A stretch of 49,293 nt of DNA, from the NCBI RefSeq assembly GCF_016862215.1, contig NZ_BOMN01000048.1:1-49293 (forward strand), read 5' to 3'. Positions 7,497 to 16,792 of the stretch are shown here, piece after piece (the first letter of the stretch is position 1; every line of letters starts with the position of its first letter). The notes under the pieces are model-generated. The model searched no databases. It was not told where the DNA came from and saw only the letters and a program-made list of their open reading frames with translations. The DNA comes from Winogradskya humida (GTDB lineage: Bacteria; Actinomycetota; Actinomycetes; Mycobacteriales; Micromonosporaceae). Both the position numbers and the translations under genes were made by a program.

Positions 7497-10400
7497 TCAG
7501 GAGCCCAGCTCGAGCATCCGATCGACCACGCGCTTGGTCGCCGAGCCGTCGTCCAGGTCACAGAACCGGGCCTGGAACGCGGCGCGTTCGTCGGAATACG
7601 CACCCGGGTCCACCGCGATCTCGGCCAGCGTCTTGACGACGTCCTCCGAGGTCATCAGCAGCGGGCCGGGGGCCTCACGCTCGAAGTCGAAGTAGAAGCC
7701 ACGCAACTTGTCGCGGTAGTGCTCGAGGTCGTACGTGAACAGCAGGATCGGCCGGCCGGTGTTGGCGAAGTCGAACATCACCGAGGAGTAGTCGGTGATC
7801 AGCACGTCGGTCACCGAGAGCAGGTCGGCCATGTCCGGGTACGTCGAGACGTCGATCACGAAGCCGGAGCCGTCGTCGGGGATGGGGTCGACGACGTTGG
7901 GGTGCCGGCGGACCAGCAGCACGTGGTCGTCGCCGAGCATCCGGCGGGCGGCGGCGAGGTCGAGCTGCATCGACATCTTGTAGCGGCCCTGACCGTAGAA
8001 CTCGTCGTCGCGCCAGGTCGGGGCGTACAGGATGACGCGCTTGCCCGCGGGGAGGCCGATGCGCTTGCCGATGGCCGCCGTGGCGACCGGGTCGTTGTGG
8101 AACAGCACGTCGTTACGCGGGTAGCCGGACTCCAGCATCTCCCCGCCGTAGCGGAACGCCCGCTGCAGGATCGGGGTGCTGAAGCGGTTGGGCGAGACGA
8201 GGAACGTCCAGTTGGGCGTCTCCTTCTCGACCCGCTGCAGGTAGTTGCGGTCCGCGTGGCGGATGTCGGTGACGTCGAACCCGATCCGCTTCAGCGGGGT
8301 GCCGTGCCAGGTCTGCACCACGATCTGGCCGGGACGGCGCTCGAACCAGTCCGGCAGGTGCGAGTTGGTGACGATGTAACGGCTGGTGGCGAGCGCGTCG
8401 TACCACTCGGTGCCGCCGAGGCGGGCGGTCGACAGCGTCTCCGGGGTGGCGGCCTGGCCGTCGCGGACCGTCAGATACTGAGCCTCCAGCGGGAGCCCCC
8501 GGCGGACGAGCTCCTCGTGCATCGCCTTGGGGCTGTCGGAATACTGCCGGCCACCGAAGCTCTCGAAGAGCACCGCGTCGCGCAGCGGACTGCGGCGCAG
8601 GGTCGCGATGCGCTTCTGCCGCAGCTGGGTACGGGCGTACGCCCCGCGCTCCTCGACCTGCAGCACCGAACCGGCCCGCAGCGCCACGAAGTCGCCCTCG
8701 GACAGCTCCAGCCTGAACTCGCGGTGCTCGTCGGGGGAGTAGGCCGGGCAGATCGCGCGGACGGCGTTGGCCACGACGAGGTTGGTGACCTCGTAGGAGC
8801 CGCCGGCCCGATGGCTGACCAGCAGGTCCCAGAGGCCCGGGCGCAGCTCGACGGCGTCGCCCCAGGACGGCACCCGGCTCGGGTTGATCTTCGCGGTCCA
8901 CCGGTTGCCGTCGACAGCGACGTCGAGCGCGCGCTCCTCGGCCGCACCGCGCATCCGCAGCTTGATCTCGGGGGCCCCGTCGACCGGCCGGAAGTCGCCG
9001 GTCAGCGTCAGCGTGCCGTCGGCGGACCACGCGGCGGTGTCGGCCACCGGACCCTGTGCGCGGGCGCAGAGCCAGAGGAAGCCCGCGGCCGTACGCCGGA
9101 CGAAGATGTGCCGGTCGTAGACCTCCGAGCGGGCGGTGTCGAGCTCGTCGCTGAGCAGGTGCACGGACTGCTTGCCACCGCTGGAGAACGTCATCTGGAT
9201 GCGCCAGCGGTCCATCGGGCCGCCCGGCGGGGGCATGACCGGGGGACCGGCGTGCTCGAACAGCTCGCCGAGGCGCACGACGGCACGGAACGAGGTGGCG
9301 CCGTTCTTCGTCGCGCCGAACTCGACCGCCGCGGTCGTCTCCGCCACGTCGGTGACCCGGCACAGGCGTAGCTTGCCGGCGCTCGGTGTGGCACCGATCA
9401 CGAGGCCGTCGATGACCATCTTGTCGTCGTCGAACGAGATGGCCGTGGCCTTGGCGGTGACCTTGTCGACGCGCAGCAGGATGTAGGAGCCGTCGGCCAC
9501 CGGCGTGAGCTGGGTGGTGGCGTCGATGTACTGCGGGACGAGGTTCAGCCGGGTCGGGTGCGCACCCAGCTTCAGCCGGCCCTTGCGCAGCTTGGTGCCG
9601 GCGATGATGCCGACGGCGATCTGCCAGCGGCCCTCTTCCCAGCCGCCGCCGGACTGCAGCTGCGCGGGGTCGACCGTGACCTCGAAGCCGGACCAGTCGT
9701 AGGACTTGTCGGGGTGGGTGGAGGTCGCAGTCGCCTCGGGGTCGCGGCGCGGGCTGGCCGCCAGCGTGAGCGTGCGCCCGGACTTGCGCTCGCGCAGCCG
9801 GACGATGCGCGCCGACGTCCAGCGCGAGTTGGCGGCGGTGCCGTCGATGTAGGCATACGCCTGGATGACGAGCTTGCCGTCACGCCAGAACACGTTGGTG
9901 ACCCGGCTGCGGACGGCGGGCTTGCCCATGTCGTAGAGATCGCGCGGGACGCCGGCCGACGGGTCGTCCAGGAACGGCAGGTCGGCGAAGCGGCGGCTGC
10001 CCTCGTTCTTGGTCTCGATCGGCATGCCGGGCCGGCTCGCGAGCAGGACCTCGATGACTTCCTGGAGCTTGCCCGCGCGGATGAGCGACCAGCAGACCGC
10101 GAACTTCGGCGGCAGGCTCTCGATCGTGCCGGGACGGACCCGGGCGAGGAAGAGATTGACCTCGCGCATGAACTTCGCCTGGAACTCCGGGTCGGCGTCG
10201 GGCAGCGCGCCCAGCACGATCGCGAAGTCGTCGACCAGGACGTTGGCGTCGTACGCCTGCTTGACCTCGCCCTGGTGGTGCTCGCCGAGGAAACGGCTGA
10301 CCCGGTCGACCGCGCGCAGCCGGTCGGCGGTGGTCTCCCAGTCGGTGCGGCGCTGCGTGATCGACTTCTCGCCGCTCTCGCGCTTGCGCCAGTAGTAGAC

Positions 10401-11141
10401 CGGCACGTTGACCACGTCGACGGCGGTGGCCATGGCGTGCGCGGTCAGCGCGACCGGCACGTCCTCGAAGACGACGCCCTCGGGGAAGGTCAGGCCGTGC
10501 TCGTCCCAGAACTTGCGGCGGTAGACCTTGTTCCAGACCGTGCGGTCCTTGAGCAGGGTGAGCCGCTGGCTGACATGGGTACGCAGCACGGTCCTGCCGA
10601 AGATCGGGGTGTGCATGTGCGAGGCGTTCGCACCCCGGGACGTCAGCGACCGGACCGCGCCACAGGCGAAGTCGGAGCCGCTGTGCTCCAGGGTGGTCAT
10701 CATCATCTCGTACGCATACGGCGGAACCACGTCGTCGCCGTCGGCGAAGGTGAGGAACGTCCCCCGGGCGATGGCGATGCCCACGTTGCGCGCCTTGCCG
10801 GGACCGGCCTCGCTCTGGTGCACGGCCTTGAACCGGGAGTCCTTCGCGGCCCACTCGTCGGCGATCGCGCCGGTGCCGTCGACCGAGCCGTCGTCGACCA
10901 CCACGACCTCGAGGTTGTGGTAGGTCTGCGCGGCGATCGAGGAGAGGCACTCATCGAGATAGGCGTCGATGTCGTGAGCCGGCACCACGACGCTGAGCAG
11001 GGGCTTGGCGCCGGGGCTCGGGGACTGTGGCGACTCGGTGACCGAGTCGGTGACGCTGGGTGATCGCTGTGCCGGAATCCGCTTGCTGTCCGGCTCCCGT
11101 AGGTGGGCGCTCTTGCCGGCGCCGACGATACGGTTGTCCAC
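7497..11141 (-). CDS. Bifunctional GT2 glycosyltransferase / CDP-glycerol glycerophosphotransferase (TagF-like)
   Basis: The product is about 1,214 residues. An N-terminal GT-A family 2 transferase (roughly 45-290) has SVVVPAHD, VVVVDDGSVDGTG and the metal-binding DGDD. A middle region of about 400-830 appears to be beta-rich substrate-recognition or spacer domains. The C-terminal third is a TagF/TagB-type transferase with QTWHGTPLKRIGF (catalytic His near 944), YAPTWRDDEF, LVRRHPNVVD and TDYSSVMFDFANTGRPILLF. Such proteins build poly(polyol-phosphate) wall teichoic-acid-like chains at the inner membrane face. The GTG at 11141 is preferred because GAGGAG lies 8 nt upstream; a GTG 9 bp earlier has the same site almost touching it. 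It stands alone, closed by its own terminator. Confidence 0.88.
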   Translation of the reverse strand: MDNRIVGAGKSAHLREPDSKRIPAQRSPSVTDSVTESPQSPSPGAKPLLSVVVPAHDIDAYLDECLSSIAAQTYHNLEVVVVDDGSVDGTGAIADEWAAKDSRFKAVHQSEAGPGKARNVGIAIARGTFLTFADGDDVVPPYAYEMMMTTLEHSGSDFACGAVRSLTSRGANASHMHTPIFGRTVLRTHVSQRLTLLKDRTVWNKVYRRKFWDEHGLTFPEGVVFEDVPVALTAHAMATAVDVVNVPVYYWRKRESGEKSITQRRTDWETTADRLRAVDRVSRFLGEHHQGEVKQAYDANVLVDDFAIVLGALPDADPEFQAKFMREVNLFLARVRPGTIESLPPKFAVCWSLIRAGKLQEVIEVLLASRPGMPIETKNEGSRRFADLPFLDDPSAGVPRDLYDMGKPAVRSRVTNVFWRDGKLVIQAYAYIDGTAANSRWTSARIVRLRERKSGRTLTLAASPRRDPEATATSTHPDKSYDWSGFEVTVDPAQLQSGGGWEEGRWQIAVGIIAGTKLRKGRLKLGAHPTRLNLVPQYIDATTQLTPVADGSYILLRVDKVTAKATAISFDDDKMVIDGLVIGATPSAGKLRLCRVTDVAETTAAVEFGATKNGATSFRAVVRLGELFEHAGPPVMPPPGGPMDRWRIQMTFSSGGKQSVHLLSDELDTARSEVYDRHIFVRRTAAGFLWLCARAQGPVADTAAWSADGTLTLTGDFRPVDGAPEIKLRMRGAAEERALDVAVDGNRWTAKINPSRVPSWGDAVELRPGLWDLLVSHRAGGSYEVTNLVVANAVRAICPAYSPDEHREFRLELSEGDFVALRAGSVLQVEERGAYARTQLRQKRIATLRRSPLRDAVLFESFGGRQYSDSPKAMHEELVRRGLPLEAQYLTVRDGQAATPETLSTARLGGTEWYDALATSRYIVTNSHLPDWFERRPGQIVVQTWHGTPLKRIGFDVTDIRHADRNYLQRVEKETPNWTFLVSPNRFSTPILQRAFRYGGEMLESGYPRNDVLFHNDPVATAAIGKRIGLPAGKRVILYAPTWRDDEFYGQGRYKMSMQLDLAAARRMLGDDHVLLVRRHPNVVDPIPDDGSGFVIDVSTYPDMADLLSVTDVLITDYSSVMFDFANTGRPILLFTYDLEHYRDKLRGFYFDFEREAPGPLLMTSEDVVKTLAEIAVDPGAYSDERAAFQARFCDLDDGSATKRVVDRMLELGS

Positions 11142-11522
11142 TCCGCTCACTCCTCAATCCGGGCATAACCGGATCGTCCGTAGTCCCGCGGCATGCCAGC
11201 CGCACCCGCACCGTACAGGCAACGTCAACTTGCCGCCCACTCCGCGTCAACCTGCGGCAACGCGGAATTTAGCATTGATCTGCCCGGATTGAAACGGGCA
11301 AAAAACGTATTCCGGAACACCCTGCGAGGTATGGACCGGTTGCATTACGGCTCACCGGCCGATCGGTCCATCGCTGAATGGAGTGACCGCCGTCACGGCT
11401 GGCGGCGTCGTTGGTCCCTGGGCCGGGGATTGTTCACGCATCGTGATCAAGAGGGTGGGCCTTCGGTCCGGCCAGGGGGGCGGTGGGGCGGTCGGATGGG
11501 GCCCCTGGGCATGGCCGTTGTG
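11142..11522. other. Intergenic region between the TagF-like gene and groEL
   Basis: This divergent 381-bp region should hold the promoter of the minus-strand glycosyltransferase gene, but I cannot assign it confidently. A small hairpin, GCCCG with CGGGC, is followed by an A-run near 11282-11305. No credible gene is present. Confidence 0.5.
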
Positions 11523-11549
11523 CTTGCACTCGCCCTGGCAGAGTGCTAA
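11523..11549 (+). promoter_or_regulatory. CIRCE element 1 (HrcA operator) overlapping the groEL promoter
   Basis: CTTGCACTC, a 9-bp spacer and GAGTGCTAA match the CIRCE consensus TTAGCACTC-N9-GAGTGCTAA with a few differences on the left arm. A -35-like TTGCAC (11525) and a -10-like TAAACA (11547) overlap the element, so HrcA binding would block the polymerase. Confidence 0.88.
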
Positions 11550-11557
11550 ACAGGTCA

Positions 11558-11584
11558 TTGGCACTCGCGACGCGTGAGTGCCAA
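11558..11584 (+). promoter_or_regulatory. CIRCE element 2 (HrcA operator)
   Basis: TTGGCACTC, a 9-bp spacer and GAGTGCCAA form a perfect 9+9 inverted repeat, 8 bp after the first CIRCE. Tandem CIRCE sites occur before groEL genes in other actinobacteria. The 194 bp from here to the start codon form an untranslated leader with an AGGAGGA ribosome site near its end. Confidence 0.93.
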
Positions 11585-11778
11585 TCAGGTCGGGACGGTG
11601 GGGTCCCTGGCCGCGGTGCCGCCATCGGCGCCGGGGTGCGGGACCGGTCGTCGCGGGCTTATCCGGCTCGACCTGAGGACGTCGCATCGCCAGGTGGCGA
11701 CGTCCAAAGCGTTCCGCAACCAGCGGAGAGCGGGCCGAGGAGGCCCGGCACCGCGAATGTCCAGGAGGACACAGCCGT

Positions 11779-13401
<1,623 letters not shown>

Positions 13402-13435
13402 GTCCAGCCCCACCCTGCACCACCAGTTCCACGAC

Positions 13436-13463
13436 GCGGGCCGTCCCTCCGGGGGCGGCCCGC
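13436..13463 (+). terminator. Bidirectional hairpin between groEL and the convergent gene
   Basis: GCGGGCCG (13436-13443) pairs with CGGCCCGC (13456-13463), with further C/G pairing in the loop. It ends 6 bp before the stop codon of the converging gene at 13470, so it can serve both. There is no T-run, as usual in such GC-rich genomes. Confidence 0.7.
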
Positions 13464-13469
13464 GCTGCG

Positions 13470-14462
13470 TCATGCCACGCCGGGTCCGAAGATCTCCTCG
13501 ACCGTCCACCGGCGGGAGGACAGACCCTGCTCGTGGTGGTAGCGGAGAAAGGTGTCCAGCGCCTTCCGGTTGGCGGCTGTTCCGTACGGCCACCAGTCGT
13601 ACGGCAGCTGCCGGCTGTTCTCCTCGAAGAGGGCGTTGGTCCAGGGCAGCATGTGATGCACCTGGTAGAGCCGCTGGCTGTCGCGGTAGCGCTGAGCGGC
13701 GGCGTCCTTGGCCGCCAGGAACGCGCGGTAGACGGCGCCGGCGAGATCGGGTTCGGCGGCGAGCAGGCCACGGGGCGCGGCGATCGCGTGCATCATCGGG
13801 AAGATCCCGGTGCGGCGGAAATAGTCGCGTTCAACCGCTTCGTAATCGGGGAACAGCCGTCGGATCGCCGGTGACCCGTCGAGGACCGGCTGCGGGACGT
13901 TGGCGGTGAACAACGCGTCGATCTCCCCGGCCACCAGCATGTCGCTGAGCGTGGAGCCTTCCGGTGCGGTGGTCACGTCGACGTCGGCCGGGTGGGGATG
14001 GGTGGTGAAGCCGAACGGCGTCATGGGACGGTCGAGCCCGCCGATCACCCAGCGGTTCTTCTCCGGCCGGAAGCCGTACTCGTCCATCAGGATGCCCTTG
14101 GCCCACACACCGGAGTCCTGACCGTAGACGCCGAACTCGCCGATCGTCCGGTCAATCAGATCATCGGGTCCCGTGATGCCGCTGCCGGCGTGCACGTAGA
14201 CGCACGAGTGCCGGAACACCCGGTTCGGGAACGCGGGGATCGCCAAAAACGGCGCCCCGGCCTCCAGCGACCGCAGATAGAACGTCAGCCCGAACTCGGC
14301 AACGTCCACGTCGCCGCGGATCAGCTTCTGGAAGATCTCCGGCAGGGTCGGTGCGGTCGACATCGTGACCGACCGCACCCCGTCCACCGTGACCGAGCCG
14401 TCGAACAGGGCCTCCGTGGTGTCGTACCTGCCGGCGGCGATGCGCACGTCGAGGTTCTGCAT
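13470..14462 (-). CDS. 4,5-dihydroxyphthalate decarboxylase-like / periplasmic-binding-fold protein
   Basis: The 330-residue product belongs to the family annotated as 4,5-dihydroxyphthalate decarboxylase, which shares the type 2 periplasmic-binding fold with NMT1-like transport proteins. Recognisable segments are GDVDVAEFGLTFYLRS, AIPAFPNRVFRHSCVYV and FPMMHAIAAPRGLL. It has no signal peptide or lipobox and no ABC genes nearby, which favours a cytoplasmic enzyme or sensor over a transport component. It is transcribed divergently from a LysR regulator with 80 bp between starts and a 15-bp palindrome in the gap. It is probably the LysR target, for use of an aromatic acid; the substrate is inferred only from the family. 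Confidence 0.8.
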   Translation of the reverse strand: MQNLDVRIAAGRYDTTEALFDGSVTVDGVRSVTMSTAPTLPEIFQKLIRGDVDVAEFGLTFYLRSLEAGAPFLAIPAFPNRVFRHSCVYVHAGSGITGPDDLIDRTIGEFGVYGQDSGVWAKGILMDEYGFRPEKNRWVIGGLDRPMTPFGFTTHPHPADVDVTTAPEGSTLSDMLVAGEIDALFTANVPQPVLDGSPAIRRLFPDYEAVERDYFRRTGIFPMMHAIAAPRGLLAAEPDLAGAVYRAFLAAKDAAAQRYRDSQRLYQVHHMLPWTNALFEENSRQLPYDWWPYGTAANRKALDTFLRYHHEQGLSSRRWTVEEIFGPGVA

Positions 14463-14518
14463 CTCGCCAGCGTCGCCCGGCCCGGCCGGGGGCGTCCAAG
14501 ACCTTTTCCACCCGCTCC

Positions 14519-14533
14519 ATACCCTGTAGGTAT
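14519..14533. promoter_or_regulatory. LysR-type operator palindrome
   Basis: ATACC-CTGTA-GGTAT is a perfect 5-5-5 inverted repeat that contains the T-N11-A pattern of LysR sites. It lies in the short gap between the divergent decarboxylase-like and LysR genes and overlaps the LysR gene's presumed -10 box (TATCGT, 14531-14536). Confidence 0.72.
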
Positions 14534-14542
14534 CGTGTGCTG

Positions 14543-15385
14543 GTGGACCTGCGATTACTCCGGTACTTCGTGGTCGTGGTCGAGGAGCGGCACATCGGCC
14601 GGGCGGCGGCCCGGCTGCACATCACCCAGCCACCGTTGAGTCGCGCGATCCAGCAGTTGGAGTCCGACCTCGGGGCCACCCTGCTCGACCGCACGCCACG
14701 CGGGGTCACGCCGACGGCTGCCGGTGCGGCGCTCGCCGAGGAGGCCCGCGCGCTGTTCGAGCAGGTCGATCGGATCCGGACCCGGGTACGCGCCGAGGCG
14801 GGCAACCCCACCCTGACCATCGGCACGCTCGCCGACACCGCGGAGCTGGTCAGCAACCGGGTGGTCGACGCGTTTCGCCGGGAGCACCCGCACGTCGACA
14901 TCGCCGTGCACGAGGCGGACCTGAGCGATCCGACCGCCGGGTTGCGCGCTGACCTGGTCGACGTGGCCCTCACCCGGACACCGTTCGACGAGACCGGACT
15001 GCGCACTCTCGACCTGAGTTCAGAACCCGTCGGTCTCGTGGTCCGCGCCGACGATCCGCTCGCCGGGCAGCAGGCTGTGTCGGTCGCGGTGCTGACCGGG
15101 CGCCGCTGGATCCGGCTGCCCGAGGGCACCGATCCGCGGTGGGCGGCGTACTGGACCGGGCAGCCGAGCCAGGACGCGCCCGTCCTGCGGACCATTCAGG
15201 AGTGTCTGCAGTCCGTGCTCTGGAACGGTGCCTCCGCCCTGGCGCCGCTCGGTCAGCCGTTGCCGTCCGGTCTGGCCATCGTCCCGGTGGACGACCGGGC
15301 GCCGAGCCGGCTGGTCGTCACCTGGCGCGACGACCGGCCGGCGGCCCTGGTCCAGTCGTTCGTCCGCATCGCCGCCCGCGCGTAG
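14543..15385 (+). CDS. LysR family transcriptional regulator
   Basis: The 280-residue protein begins with the classic LysR winged helix: DLRLLRYFVVVVEERHIGRA, then LHITQPPLSRAIQQLE and LLDRTPRGVTPTAAG. The C-terminal effector domain opens at LTIGTLADTAEL. The GTG at 14543 is chosen because it gives the usual short N-terminus and sits 6 nt after a TATCGT box, so the mRNA is probably leaderless; a GTG 6 bp earlier is also possible. It is divergent from the dihydroxyphthalate-decarboxylase-like gene, and family rules predict that it controls that gene with an aromatic co-inducer. Repression of its own promoter is likely since the palindrome overlaps it. Confidence 0.92.
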   Translation: MDLRLLRYFVVVVEERHIGRAAARLHITQPPLSRAIQQLESDLGATLLDRTPRGVTPTAAGAALAEEARALFEQVDRIRTRVRAEAGNPTLTIGTLADTAELVSNRVVDAFRREHPHVDIAVHEADLSDPTAGLRADLVDVALTRTPFDETGLRTLDLSSEPVGLVVRADDPLAGQQAVSVAVLTGRRWIRLPEGTDPRWAAYWTGQPSQDAPVLRTIQECLQSVLWNGASALAPLGQPLPSGLAIVPVDDRAPSRLVVTWRDDRPAALVQSFVRIAARA

Positions 15386-15418
15386 CAGACGGCTTGCGGC
15401 TGGTGGAAGATCGATGCC

Positions 15419-16720
15419 ATGGCAGACGTGGATTTTGGCCAGGTGCTGGATCGGCTCGACCGGCAGGTGACGTCCGGGCGGCTCTCGCCGGATGTGGTGA
15501 CGCTGGCCGAGTTGATGGACGGCTACCGTGTGCCGGGGGTCAGCATCGCTGTCGGGGACGTGAGCGGGACGGTGTGGGCGGCGGGGTACGGCAGTACGGG
15601 TGCTGAGGCCGCTGTGACCGCGGACACCGCGTTCCAGGCCTGTTCCATCAGCAAGCACGTGACGGCGTTCGGCGCGTTGCGGCTGGTCGACAGCGGTGTG
15701 CTGGATCTGGATGCTGATGTCGCCGAGTACCTGACCTCGTGGCACCTGCGCGGCGTGACGGTGCGACAGCTTCTGGCGCACACCGCGGGGCTGTCCGACA
15801 CCTGGTACCGAGGTTATGCCCCGGACGGCGACGCGCCGTCGCTGCTGCAGGTCCTGGAGGGCAGCGGTCCGGCGAGCACCCCGCCGGTGCGCCCGGCGCT
15901 GCTGCCGGGGAGCCGGTTCCGCTACTCGGGCAGTCACTACTCCGTCCTGCAGCAGGTGATGGTGGACGCGACAGGGTCCTCGTTCGACGAGCTCATGCGC
16001 ACCCTCGTGCTGGAGCCGGTGGCCATGACCGGGGGCAGCTTCGACCAGGGATTCCCGCATCGGCATCCGGTGGCCCGGGGGCATCACGGCGGCGGGGCCA
16101 TGATCACCGGCGGGTGGCGGACGCTGCCGGAGATGGCCGCGGCCGGATTGTGGAGTACGCCCACCGACCTGCTGCTGCTCGAGCTCGAGATCGCCCGGGC
16201 GGTCGCGGGGGACTCGAAACTGCTCAGCCATGGCCTGGCCACCCAGATGGTGACGCCGCAGGTGCCCGGTGGCTTCGGGCTCGGCACGGAGGTCGACGAC
16301 AGCGCCGGGCGCCGGCGGTTCGGGCACACCGGGTTGAACGTGGGTTACACCTGCTTCTCGTTCGTGTGGCCCGACCGCGGCACCGGCGTCGCTGCCATGA
16401 CGAATTCCGAGGACGGGTGGGAGGTGCTGGCCAGCATCCGCGCCGCCGCTGACCGCCTGTACGCCACCGCCGTCCCGGCCGCGCCGCTGGGTGACGTGGC
16501 CGGCCGCTATCTCCTGCGTGACGACTACCCGATCGACATCACGGTGGCCGATGGACAGCTGGCCCTTTCCGCCGCAGGTCAGCCCCCGGTGGCGCTGGTG
16601 GCACACCCGGACGGTCACCACGTGCATCCGGGGCTCGACCTGGAGATCCGGTTCGTGTCGGCCGGCGTGGAGCTGCGACAGGAAGGCCGTTCGCAGACCG
16701 CGACCCGGTCAGGGGGTTAG
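15419..16720 (+). CDS. Serine hydrolase of the beta-lactamase / penicillin-binding fold
   Basis: The 433-residue product has the class C/EstB-type active site. The SxxK motif is SISK (Ser76-Lys79), a Tyr-containing YSGS replaces the usual YxN, and the third motif is HTG in FGHTGLN. The last 80 residues form a small beta-domain (VAGRYLLRDDYPID onward), typical of esterase or D-aminopeptidase relatives. There is no clear signal peptide, so a cytoplasmic esterase or peptidase role is more likely than a true beta-lactamase. It follows LysR by 33 bp but shows no functional link. Its final codons and stop fall inside the first unit of a 29-bp tandem repeat shared with the convergent gene. Confidence 0.85.
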   Translation: MADVDFGQVLDRLDRQVTSGRLSPDVVTLAELMDGYRVPGVSIAVGDVSGTVWAAGYGSTGAEAAVTADTAFQACSISKHVTAFGALRLVDSGVLDLDADVAEYLTSWHLRGVTVRQLLAHTAGLSDTWYRGYAPDGDAPSLLQVLEGSGPASTPPVRPALLPGSRFRYSGSHYSVLQQVMVDATGSSFDELMRTLVLEPVAMTGGSFDQGFPHRHPVARGHHGGGAMITGGWRTLPEMAAAGLWSTPTDLLLLELEIARAVAGDSKLLSHGLATQMVTPQVPGGFGLGTEVDDSAGRRRFGHTGLNVGYTCFSFVWPDRGTGVAAMTNSEDGWEVLASIRAAADRLYATAVPAAPLGDVAGRYLLRDDYPIDITVADGQLALSAAGQPPVALVAHPDGHHVHPGLDLEIRFVSAGVELRQEGRSQTATRSGG

Positions 16721-16792
16721 GTGAACGACAGCGCCGGTCAGGGGGCTAGGTGCATGACAGCGCCGGTCACGGGGCCAGGCGGACGACCGTGC
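16706..16792. repeat. Three-copy 29-bp tandem repeat at convergent gene ends
   Basis: Units at 16706-16734, 16735-16763 and 16764-16792 each start CGGTCA followed by a G-run. Units 1 and 2 differ at about three positions. Unit 3, which encodes the last residues of the oxidoreductase on the minus strand, is more diverged. The serine hydrolase stop lies in unit 1 and the oxidoreductase stop in unit 3, so the repeat looks like copies of the oxidoreductase 3' end. Confidence 0.9.

Noticed and set aside
9558..11063. A 501-codon open frame antisense to the TagF-like gene
   Set aside because: Typical high-GC shadow without family resemblance, and its composition mirrors the repeated Glu/Asp codons opposite.
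16706..16792. CRISPR-like repeat
   Set aside because: The 29-bp units are directly adjacent with no spacers and derive from a gene end.
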